Of a DNA stretch of 8,278 bases, positions 1 through 5,977 are shown in pieces (positions within the stretch are counted from its first letter, which is position 1; every line of letters starts with the position of its first letter). The notes under the pieces were generated by a model. That model did not search any database and was not told the origin of the DNA. It worked only from the letters and a program-made list of their open reading frames with translations. The DNA comes from G020354785 sp964580815 (GTDB lineage: Bacteria > Bacteroidota > Bacteroidia > Bacteroidales > UBA10428). A program made the translations under genes and the position numbers. The stretch spans positions 1-8,278 of the forward strand of contig CAZOLY010000152.1 in assembly GCA_964580815.1 (NCBI GenBank), written 5' to 3'.

Positions 1-76
1 TGTACATATACTTAACTTTCTTCAGTTTATTTCGCCTTTTAATAAAATATAGTTGATGTTTATTATTAATTATTTT

Positions 77-93
77 TTATAAGGGCCTTATAA
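77..93. repeat. 17-bp near-perfect palindrome
   Basis: TTATAAGG and CCTTATAA flank a single central G. A one-base loop makes it a poor RNA hairpin, but the two-fold symmetry would suit a dimeric DNA-binding protein. No promoter or gene start that it could control is visible within the window, so a role is speculative. In such AT-rich DNA the outer AT pairs are cheap; only the central GG/CC part adds real information. Confidence 0.45.
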
Positions 94-216
94 TGTATAC
101 TGAATAAATCACAAATTCATACATCGGATTATTACTGCTTTCCGTAACAATAAATATTTATCCCTCCCGGTTTTTAGTGAGTTAAAAATTTCGGAAACTG
201 GATCTGCTTTAACCGG

Positions 217-238
217 ATTCCTGTAATATTATTCCTGT
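217..238. repeat. Direct repeat of ATTCCTGT, 14-bp period
   Basis: ATTCCTGT occurs at 217-224 and again at 231-238, with starts 14 bp apart. It lies about 50 bp beyond the 3' end of the minus-strand GYD gene. Two copies only; it may be chance. Confidence 0.3.
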
Positions 239-287
239 GAAAATAAATTAACAGTGCCCTTAACGTGATGACAGGCCATGTTTATAA

Positions 288-566
288 TCAGCCCATCATC
301 CTGTCAAATTCTTCAACAGAAACTGCGGGTGCTGTTGTGAATGCTATTCCCGTTAGTTTGGCCAGGGCGACAGAAGCTTTCATTGCCTCTTCAACGCCGG
401 GAAAGCTTACGATGAGCACCAGATCCTGTTCAGCCAGCAGCGCATACATCGATTTTACTTCCCCTCCGAGTTTTTTGATGAGCTCGACAGCTTTCTCAGT
501 CCGTTTGGCACCTATGCCCTTTATTGCCTCACCGGAATATTTTCCAAACATAAAAAAAACTGCCAT
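288..566 (-). CDS. GYD domain-containing small protein
   Basis: This 92-residue protein matches the GYD family, small single-domain proteins of roughly 95-100 residues with a ferredoxin-like alpha/beta pattern and no established function. Visible family hallmarks are a hydrophobic first strand (residues 1-10), the KGIGAKRTEKAVELIKKLGG helix and turn around residues 16-35, a strand ending in YALLAEQDLVLIVSFP (about 41-56), a helix beginning EEAMKASVAL, and a final strand GIAFTTAPAVS. The Gly-Tyr-Asp triplet that names the family is altered here: the equivalent turn reads Glu-Gln-Asp, keeping only the Asp. There is no signal peptide or membrane segment, so it should be cytosolic. It is transcribed alone, divergent from aat. 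The start is supported by an AGGAG five bases upstream, the clearest ribosome site in the window. Family assignment is fairly secure; biological role is unknown. Confidence 0.82.
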   Translation of the reverse strand: MAVFFMFGKYSGEAIKGIGAKRTEKAVELIKKLGGEVKSMYALLAEQDLVLIVSFPGVEEAMKASVALAKLTGIAFTTAPAVSVEEFDRMMG

Positions 567-571
567 GGTTA

Positions 572-576
572 CTCCT
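572..576 (-). promoter_or_regulatory. Shine-Dalgarno site of the GYD gene
   Basis: On the minus strand AGGAG lies five bases before the ATG at 564-566, inside a purine-rich GAAGGAG context. It fixes the start codon. Most other genes in the window lack such a site and have A/T-rich leaders, as is usual in Bacteroidetes, so this gene may be translated unusually strongly. Confidence 0.6.
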
Positions 577-670
577 TCTTTTTAGGTTAATAATTGAAAA
601 TTGATCAGCAATTAATTAACAAATAATAAATAGTACTTGTCAGGATAAATTCAGCAACCTGAATTATTAT

Positions 671-701
671 CAAATTTAAGATACTATTTTATTAAAGTCA
701 A
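671..701 (-). promoter_or_regulatory. Putative Bacteroidetes-type promoter of GYD gene
   Basis: Read on the minus strand, TTG (699-701) is followed after 20 nt by TAAATTTG (671-678), a full match to the Bacteroidetes -7 consensus TAnnTTTG with the expected distance to the -33 TTG. Transcription would start near 664-667, giving a leader of about 100 nt before the GYD start at 566. The match is by eye in AT-rich DNA, where such boxes also arise by chance. Confidence 0.45.
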
Positions 702-850
702 TATAAATATATATTTAAGCAGTAAGATTGATCGTTCATTCAATATTATATAATTTGGGAGAGGTAATTTTTTAATAATTTTGTTTATATATTAAGATTA
801 ATTTTTACCCGATAAATATTAGTGCCGGACAGTATAAAAAACTAATTTAA

Positions 851-1531
851 ATGCCAGGTAATTCTTCTGCCCCGGGTATTATAACGTTCCCCAATCCTGA
901 TAAAGCTGATCCTGACGGGTTGCTTGCAGTGGGAGGGGACTTGTCAGTTAATACCTTGATCAGCGCCTATTCTCAGGGAATATTTCCCTGGTACAGCCAG
1001 GAAATGCCGATATTATGGTGGAGCCCCGATCCTCGCCTGGTATTGTTTCCCGGGAAGCTTAAGATATCAAAATCCTTAAAACATATTATCAGGCAAAAGA
1101 AATACATGGTTAAGAAAGACACATGTTTTGAAAAAGTCATCGAATATTGTGCTTCAACCACAAGAAAAGGACAGGAAGGAACATGGATTACGGATGAGAT
1201 GAAAATGGCGTACATCAGGCTGCATAATGAAGGTTATGCACATTCATTTGAATCATATTACAATAATGAGCTGGCAGGCGGCTTATATGGTGTATCACTG
1301 GGCCGCACCTTTTTCGGGGAATCTATGTTTTACAGGATGACTGATGCATCCAAGGTTGCATTATACTTCCTTGTGGAACAGCTGAAAGAGTGGAAATTTC
1401 ATTTTATCGATGCCCAGCAGTCAACCCCGCATATGAAAATGATGGGGGCACAGGAAGTTACAAGGAAGGATTTTTTAAGGATGCTGAAAATTTCTCTTAA
1501 GCAACCAACGATCAAAGGAAAGTGGAAATAA
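851..1531 (+). CDS. aat: Leucyl/phenylalanyl-tRNA--protein transferase
   Basis: Aat transfers Leu or Phe from aminoacyl-tRNA to proteins with N-terminal Arg or Lys, making N-degrons recognised by ClpS and degraded by ClpAP in the cytosol. The 226-residue length is normal for the family. Diagnostic motifs occur in order: GLLAVGGDLS (23-32), GIFPWY (43-48), WWSPDPR (56-62), TWIT (111-114), AHSFE (130-134), GGLYGVSLGRTFFGESMF (143-160) and IDAQQSTPHMKMMGAQEV (186-203). The Glu in FFGES and the Gln after IDA correspond to active-site positions Glu156 and Gln188 of the E. coli enzyme as I remember them, so it appears intact. An in-frame TAA lies directly before the ATG, which makes 851 the earliest possible ATG; there is no Shine-Dalgarno. 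It is monocistronic here, with its end only 9 bp from a convergent gene. No clpS or clpA is in the window. Confidence 0.96.
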   Translation: MPGNSSAPGIITFPNPDKADPDGLLAVGGDLSVNTLISAYSQGIFPWYSQEMPILWWSPDPRLVLFPGKLKISKSLKHIIRQKKYMVKKDTCFEKVIEYCASTTRKGQEGTWITDEMKMAYIRLHNEGYAHSFESYYNNELAGGLYGVSLGRTFFGESMFYRMTDASKVALYFLVEQLKEWKFHFIDAQQSTPHMKMMGAQEVTRKDFLRMLKISLKQPTIKGKWK

Positions 1532-1540
1532 TACTGCTTT

Positions 1541-1996
1541 TCAGTAACCTACTACCCATAGAATTCTTTCTTCATCGGCACATTTTTCCGTAAGATCAAT
1601 CAGCTCTTTATTTACTTTCTTTAACTTTTTCAAATAAGTCTCCCAGTTGTCAAGCCAGTTCTTGTTATTCTTCTCAAGTTCTTCCATAAATTCGCGCCCG
1701 AACAGCCTGTTTGAAATATGATCCAGAAATTTTTCTTTTGAATCAATCTTGTCAAAGTCCTCCAGGTTACTTATTAATTCATTTCTCAGGGGGATTATTT
1801 TACGCGAGTTATATTTTGTTGAGCTGATATAATCATACAGCTTATTGGCATTTTCAAAGCAAATTGTAAATAAATTAAAAACTTTGCTGTCAAGATACAT
1901 GGATTCTGAATCACAACGTTTATAATTATTGTTATCTCCTGTTATATTTAACTCAACAAAATTCAGTTTGTCAGCACTAAAAAGTTCTATTTTCAT
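1541..1996 (-). CDS. Hypothetical protein, unrecognised, 151 aa
   Basis: I do not recognise this protein. It is 151 residues, charged and mainly helical in appearance, with no signal peptide or membrane segment. The N-terminal third (1-30) looks strand-like (MKIELFSADKLNFVELNI) and Asn/Asp-rich; the middle (about 45-90) and the C-terminal part (about 100-143) are Lys/Glu/Leu/Asn-rich helices with coiled-coil character and several Trp residues (NWLDNWETYLKKL). The end is WVVGY. An in-frame stop lies directly before the ATG, so this is the longest form. It converges with aat, ending 9 bp from it, and diverges from the decarboxylase. Its size and helix-rich composition resemble lineage-specific orphan or immunity-like proteins, but no motif supports a function. 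The intact 151-codon frame, with no competing frame opposite, argues that it is real. Confidence 0.65.
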   Translation of the reverse strand: MKIELFSADKLNFVELNITGDNNNYKRCDSESMYLDSKVFNLFTICFENANKLYDYISSTKYNSRKIIPLRNELISNLEDFDKIDSKEKFLDHISNRLFGREFMEELEKNNKNWLDNWETYLKKLKKVNKELIDLTEKCADEERILWVVGY

Positions 1997-2056
1997 TTAA
2001 ACAATTATTTTTATTGATATAGAATAATTTAAATATATTAAATCTTCATCAATTTC

Positions 2057-2064
2057 CAAAATTA
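2057..2064 (-). promoter_or_regulatory. Possible -7 box for the 151-aa hypothetical gene
   Basis: On the minus strand TAATTTTG matches the Bacteroidetes -7 consensus TAnnTTTG and would start transcription near 2050, about 54 nt before the ATG at 1996. No TTG is found at the proper distance upstream, so support is half a promoter only. It lies in the 144-bp spacer shared with the divergent decarboxylase, for which I see no convincing promoter. Confidence 0.28.
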
Positions 2065-2140
2065 TACTCTACAACTCCTAATTTATATTATTTTTATAAT
2101 TAATTGATAAATCATTGTAAACAACACATATTACTATAAT

Positions 2141-3583
2141 ATGGAAACCAATAATATTATGATTAACCTGGATGAGTTTAAAAAACAGGCATATAAATTT
2201 GTTGACTGGATAGCCACCTATTATAAGGATATTGATAAATATTCAGTTAAACCGGATGTCGAACCATATCAGGTTTACAATAAGCTCCCGGCTGATCCTC
2301 CGGAAAAGGGGGAGCCGGTTGATATGATCTTTGAGGATTTTAAGAGAATAATACTCCCTGGTATGACACACTGGCAAAGTCCTGATTTTTATGCTTTTTT
2401 CCCTGCAAATTCGAGTTTGCCATCACTTTTGGCCGAAATGCTTACTGCGGCTTTGGGTGCCCAATGTATGAAGTGGGACACATCACCGGCTGCAACTGAA
2501 CTTGAAGAGCTGGTTATGAACTGGCTGAAAAAGATGACCGGACTGCCTGACTATTTTCATGGAGTTATTCAGGATACGGCCTCTACATCTACCCTTTGTG
2601 CATTGCTAACGGCCAGGGAAAAGACAAGCAACTTTGAAATTAATAATGAAGGATTTAAATCAGCTGATGATTACAGGGTATATTGCTCGGCTGAAGCACA
2701 TTCGTCAGTCGATAAAGCAGTTAAAATAGCAGGAATAGGTGAAAGGAACATAACCAGGATAGAAACCGATGAGCATTTTTCACTTAAGCCGGCAGTTTTG
2801 GAAGACATGATAAGAAAAGACCTGAAAGAAGGGAGAAAGCCCCTGTGTGTTGTCGCTACCCTTGGCACAACAAGCTCTACAGCTGTGGACCCTTTACAGC
2901 AAATCAGTGATATTTGCAGTAATTATAATGTATGGCTCCATGTTGACGCAGCTTATGCAGGTTCAGCGCTCATACTCCCTGAATACAGGCATATGCTGGG
3001 AGGAATAGAAAAAGTCGACAGTTTTGTTTTTAATCCCCATAAGTGGCTATTTACAAATTTCGACTGCTCTGCATATTTTGTTAAAGACAAGGAAATATTA
3101 ATAAGGACCTTCCAGGTAGTTCCTGAGTACCTGAAATCAATAACCGGGGGGAAGGTTAATGATTATTGTGACTGGGGTATTCAGCTTGGCAGAAGATTCA
3201 GGGCACTAAAGCTGTGGTTTGTTATCAGAAACCACGGTGTGGAGGGACTGCAGGACAAGCTCAGAAAACATATTTTATTGGCCCGTTATTTTGAAGAGGA
3301 AATAAAAGGCTCAGGGAATTTTGAACTGACAGCCCCCGTGAACTTTAATTTAATATGTTTTCGCTTTAAGCCATCCAATATAAAGGATAGTGAAAAGCTG
3401 AACCAGTTAAATGAACAACTTTTAAAAAATATAAACGAGAGCGGGAAGATCTATCTTTCCCATACGAAGTTAAAAGGAACTTATACATTACGAATGGTAA
3501 CCGGACAGACAAATGTGGAGAAAAAGCATGTGGTCCGCGCATGGAAAATAATACAGGAACAAGCAATGAATTTAAAATATTAA
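2141..3583 (+). CDS. PLP-dependent aromatic-L-amino-acid decarboxylase-like protein
   Basis: This 480-residue protein is a group II PLP decarboxylase, full length and closest in pattern to animal DOPA and plant tyrosine/tryptophan decarboxylases. It would remove CO2 from an amino acid, most likely aromatic, to give an amine in the cytosol. Visible motifs are FYAFFPANSSLPSLLAEML (83-101), SPAATELE (115-122), VIQDTAST (142-149), AHSSVDKA with the PLP-stacking His187, ATLGTT (239-244), HVDAAYAGSA with Asp269, which pairs with the PLP nitrogen, and NPHKW with the Schiff-base Lys301. LGRRFRALKLWFV (349-361) is also typical. Tyr330 in the mobile loop VVPEYLK matches the Tyr needed for decarboxylation rather than aldehyde-synthase chemistry. 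Codon 7 is an alternative ATG; neither has a Shine-Dalgarno. The sugar kinase-RapZ gene starts 54 bp downstream, so co-transcription is possible. Exact substrate cannot be read from sequence. Confidence 0.9.
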   Translation: METNNIMINLDEFKKQAYKFVDWIATYYKDIDKYSVKPDVEPYQVYNKLPADPPEKGEPVDMIFEDFKRIILPGMTHWQSPDFYAFFPANSSLPSLLAEMLTAALGAQCMKWDTSPAATELEELVMNWLKKMTGLPDYFHGVIQDTASTSTLCALLTAREKTSNFEINNEGFKSADDYRVYCSAEAHSSVDKAVKIAGIGERNITRIETDEHFSLKPAVLEDMIRKDLKEGRKPLCVVATLGTTSSTAVDPLQQISDICSNYNVWLHVDAAYAGSALILPEYRHMLGGIEKVDSFVFNPHKWLFTNFDCSAYFVKDKEILIRTFQVVPEYLKSITGGKVNDYCDWGIQLGRRFRALKLWFVIRNHGVEGLQDKLRKHILLARYFEEEIKGSGNFELTAPVNFNLICFRFKPSNIKDSEKLNQLNEQLLKNINESGKIYLSHTKLKGTYTLRMVTGQTNVEKKHVVRAWKIIQEQAMNLKY

Positions 3584-3637
3584 TATCATGGATATTGAAT
3601 TAAATATTGGTATTTTTTGATTGAAATTTATTAAAGG

Positions 3638-5071
3638 TTGAAAAACAATATTATATCATCAATAACGGCATTATTTGAGAAATGGTCAGGCTCTCCTCCC
3701 GGGATCATTAAAAGACTGCCCGATACGGCATCAGGCAGGAAATATTACAGGCTTCAGACGGATAATATAACGGCCATAGGAGCATATAACAATAATGAGA
3801 GGGAAAATAAAGCATTTATATATCTTTCTTATCATCTTAAAAAACATAAAGTAAATGTGCCGGCTGTTTACAAAACCGATATTGACAATGGCGCTTATTT
3901 AATAGAAGATTTGGGAGATAATACGCTTTACAATTATATTGAGGAGATTAGGGGTAATGAGAATTTTGTTGACCTGGCAGCAAAGGCTTATAAAAAAGTT
4001 ATTGATAATATGCCGGGTATTCAGGTCAAAGCATCCGAAGATCTGGATTTCAGTATCTGCTATCCGCGACCGGAGTTTGACTACCAGAGTATTATGTGGG
4101 ACCTGAATTACTTTAAATATTACTTCCTGAAATTGTCGGGGGTGAGGTTTGATGAACAATACCTTGAAGAAGATTTTCAAACCTTTGCCCGGTATCTCCT
4201 TGAAGCTGACAGTAATTACTTTTTATACAGGGATTTTCAGTCAAGGAATATTATGATTAAAGAAGATAAATTATATTTTATTGATTATCAAGGGGGCAGG
4301 AGAGGGGCCTTGCAGTATGACCTGGCTTCACTTTTATTTGAAGCAAAGACTCGGTTGCCGGCCGGACTGAGACAGGAGATCCTGGACTATTATCTTACCG
4401 TCTATTCCCGAATTAAATCTTTTAGTTCCGAAGATTTTATCAAATTTTATCCCGCATTTATCCTTGTGCGTATCATACAGGCAATGGGAGCATACGGGTT
4501 AAGAGGTTTTTATGAACGGAGGGATTTTTTCATCAATAGCATACCTTATGCTGTGGAGAATCTGGACTGGCTGCTGCGAAGTTATAATGTTGGAATAAAA
4601 ATACCTGCATTACTGGATTGCCTCAGCCAGATAGTAAATTCCGAAGCACTTAAGGAATATGGTCAGGGACAGACAGAATTTACAGTGTCCATTAACAGCT
4701 TTTCATACAAATACGGTATCCCGCAAGATAATACAGGTAACGGGGGCGGATTCGTATTTGACTGCAGGGCAATGCCTAATCCGGGAAGATATAAGCAGTT
4801 CAGCAATATGACGGGAAAAGACAGGGAAGTCATTGACTTCCTGGAAAAGGAGGCAGAAGTAATAAAATATACAGAGAATGTATATTCAGTTATTGAAGCA
4901 TCAATTAGTAATTACAGGGAAAGAAATTTTATTAACCTCATGGTTAATTTCGGATGTACCGGGGGACGGCACAGATCAGTATATTTTGCCGAGCAGATAG
5001 CAAAACGGATAAAGAGTCATTTTAATATAAGCATAAAGCTCCGCCACAGGGAACTGGAAAAGGAAGATTAA
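3638..5071 (+). CDS. AmgK-like sugar phosphotransferase fused to RapZ C-terminal domain
   Basis: Two domains are fused in 477 residues. Residues about 1-320 form an APH-fold kinase like AmgK, the anomeric MurNAc/GlcNAc kinase: ASGRKYYRL (31-39) in the nucleotide loop, YLIEDLGD (87-94), YRDFQSRN with catalytic Asp199 and Asn204, FIDYQGG with metal-binding Asp216, and YDLASLLF (227-234). Residues about 345-477 match the RapZ C-terminal domain: SFSYKYGIP (354-362), FDCRAMPNP (374-382), GCTGGRHRSV (439-448) and RHRELEK near the end, as in E. coli RapZ, where this domain binds GlcN6P and RNase E. The P-loop ATPase half of RapZ is absent. The start is TTG: an in-frame TAA lies just upstream, and the kinase loop begins too early for a later start. 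There is no well-spaced Shine-Dalgarno. The gene precedes a MurU-like gene by 25 bp. Domain calls are firm; substrate and sensor role are inferred. Confidence 0.88.
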   Translation: MKNNIISSITALFEKWSGSPPGIIKRLPDTASGRKYYRLQTDNITAIGAYNNNERENKAFIYLSYHLKKHKVNVPAVYKTDIDNGAYLIEDLGDNTLYNYIEEIRGNENFVDLAAKAYKKVIDNMPGIQVKASEDLDFSICYPRPEFDYQSIMWDLNYFKYYFLKLSGVRFDEQYLEEDFQTFARYLLEADSNYFLYRDFQSRNIMIKEDKLYFIDYQGGRRGALQYDLASLLFEAKTRLPAGLRQEILDYYLTVYSRIKSFSSEDFIKFYPAFILVRIIQAMGAYGLRGFYERRDFFINSIPYAVENLDWLLRSYNVGIKIPALLDCLSQIVNSEALKEYGQGQTEFTVSINSFSYKYGIPQDNTGNGGGFVFDCRAMPNPGRYKQFSNMTGKDREVIDFLEKEAEVIKYTENVYSVIEASISNYRERNFINLMVNFGCTGGRHRSVYFAEQIAKRIKSHFNISIKLRHRELEKED

Positions 5072-5100
5072 TGTTTACCAGCATAAGATTATTAATATGA
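5071..5100 (+). CDS. Nine-codon mini-ORF bridging kinase and nucleotidyltransferase
   Basis: An ATG at 5071 shares its A with the TAA stop of the upstream gene (TAATG), and is preceded by AGGAAG at 5061-5066. It opens a frame of nine codons (MFTSIRLLI) whose TGA stop at 5098-5100 overlaps the ATG of the nucleotidyltransferase (ATGA at 5097-5100). The arrangement could hand ribosomes from one gene to the next. The peptide itself is unlikely to be functional, and the geometry could be coincidental. Confidence 0.3.
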   Translation: MFTSIRLLI

Positions 5101-5849
5101 AGGCAATGATTTTAGCTGCCGGTGAGGGAACCCGGCTTAAGCCACTAACAGATAAAATGCCAAAAGCCCTGGTTGAGGTAAATGGAAAAACTTTGCTGGA
5201 ACACACTATTAATTTTTTTAAGCATTTTAATGTGGATGAGATTATAATTAATGTTCATCACAGGGCCGGACAAATTATTGATTACCTCAGGCATAACAAT
5301 AACTTTAATATCAGAATTGAGATCTCTGATGAAACTGACAAATTGCTGGATACTGGTGGGGGGCTGAAAAAGGCATCCTGGTTTTTTGATGACAAATCCC
5401 CATTTTTTATGGCAACTGTCGATGTAATCACTAATTTTAACCTGGCCGGGTTCTATAAGTATCATTGCGATTCAAATGCGCTTGTCACACTGGCAGTGAA
5501 GTCACGCCCTTCAACGAGGGAGTTTTTGTTTGATAAGAAAAATTGCCTTTGCGGATGGAAAAACAATATCACCGGAGAAAAGATATTACTGTCAGGGGAA
5601 GAATATATAAGGCATTCACTGGCATTTAGCGGATACCATATTATTAATCCTTCAATATTTGACATGATAAGGGAAGAAGGTTCATTTCCTGTAACAGACT
5701 TGTATCTGAGGCTTGCAAAGAACAATATAATTAATTGTTATATCCATAATGACTCGCACTGGATGGAATTTGGAAGGATAGAGAATATCCGTAAGGCTGA
5801 AGAATCGGCAGTTCTCAGGCAAATAATTTCTGACCTTTACGGCCAGTAA
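5097..5849 (+). CDS. MurU-like sugar-1-phosphate nucleotidyltransferase
   Basis: This is a GT-A-fold nucleotidyltransferase of 250 residues, which would join a sugar-1-phosphate to a nucleotide (UTP for MurU, but other NTPs are possible) and release pyrophosphate. The N-terminus carries the signature LAAGEGTRLKPLTDKMPKAL (6-25) with the NTP-binding loop and Lys23; LDTGGGLKKA (84-93) is the sugar/nucleotide loop; VDV with metal-binding Asp109 replaces the usual Gly-Asp; FSGYHIINPSIF (177-188), FPVTDLYLRL (197-206) and HWMEFG (221-226) follow. The last motif has Glu224 where MurU-type enzymes have Asp. It is shorter than RmlA and lacks the left-handed beta-helix of GlmU. Directly following the kinase-RapZ fusion, it fits an AmgK/MurU-like anomeric salvage pair, probably in one operon and perhaps translationally coupled. 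An alternative is activation of another sugar, such as a heptose or mannose. Enzyme class is sure, substrate is inferred. Confidence 0.88.
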   Translation: MKAMILAAGEGTRLKPLTDKMPKALVEVNGKTLLEHTINFFKHFNVDEIIINVHHRAGQIIDYLRHNNNFNIRIEISDETDKLLDTGGGLKKASWFFDDKSPFFMATVDVITNFNLAGFYKYHCDSNALVTLAVKSRPSTREFLFDKKNCLCGWKNNITGEKILLSGEEYIRHSLAFSGYHIINPSIFDMIREEGSFPVTDLYLRLAKNNIINCYIHNDSHWMEFGRIENIRKAEESAVLRQIISDLYGQ

Positions 5850-5906
5850 ATTATTATTTAATTGGTATTAGCGGATAAATATTAAATTCAATAATTAACT
5901 TCTAAA

Positions 5907-5919
5907 TTTATATTATAAA
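5907..5919. repeat. AT-only palindrome upstream of nhaA
   Basis: TTTATA and TATAAA flank a central T. About ten bases further on there is an eight-T run (5929-5936). The hairpin is too weak and too far from the T run to be a good terminator for the nucleotidyltransferase gene. It may simply be AT-rich promoter DNA for nhaA. Confidence 0.3.
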
Positions 5920-5977
5920 CTGTAAGGATTTTTTTTATTTCTTTGCGGTCTGATTTACAAACAAATTTTTTTAAGCA

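Larger units (their letters stand above)
1..287. other. AT-rich non-coding left flank
   Basis: I find no supportable gene here. Plus-strand frames entering from the left edge hit stops within about 20 codons, so at most a short tail of an upstream gene could be present. The stretch is very AT-rich. It contains a near-perfect palindrome at 77-93 and an 8-bp direct repeat at 217-238, both listed separately. The right part lies downstream of the minus-strand GYD gene, but I see no GC-rich hairpin with a T tract that would make a convincing terminator. No tRNA-like or rRNA-like sequence is visible. Confidence 0.6.
567..850. other. Divergent promoter region, GYD gene / aat
   Basis: This 284-bp AT-rich spacer separates two genes transcribed away from each other, so both promoters should lie inside. 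It holds a good Bacteroidetes-type promoter for the minus-strand GYD gene (671-701). For aat there is only a weak candidate: TTG at 728-730 followed by TATAATTTG at 749-757, which has the wrong spacing between TA and TTTG. No gene or structured RNA is evident. Confidence 0.5.

Noticed and set aside
1..7. Possible minus-strand gene beginning with ATG at 5-7 and leaving the window on the left
   Set aside because: Only two codons would be visible, with no ribosome site or promoter to support it.
265..585. Plus-strand open frame of 106 codons opposite the GYD gene
   Set aside because: It is the antisense shadow of a gene with a family match, a good promoter and a Shine-Dalgarno.
1532..1546. Inverted repeat TACTG-CTTTT-CAGTA between the convergent ends of aat and the 151-aa gene, considered as a bidirectional terminator
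   Set aside because: The stem is only 5 bp, AT-leaning, and has no T tract on either side; it also overlaps the stop codon of the minus-strand gene.
3582..3596. AATATC-ATG-GATATT hairpin at the decarboxylase stop, considered as a terminator
   Set aside because: AT-only 6-bp stem with a three-base loop, and the T run (3613-3618) is 16 bases further on, too far for intrinsic termination.
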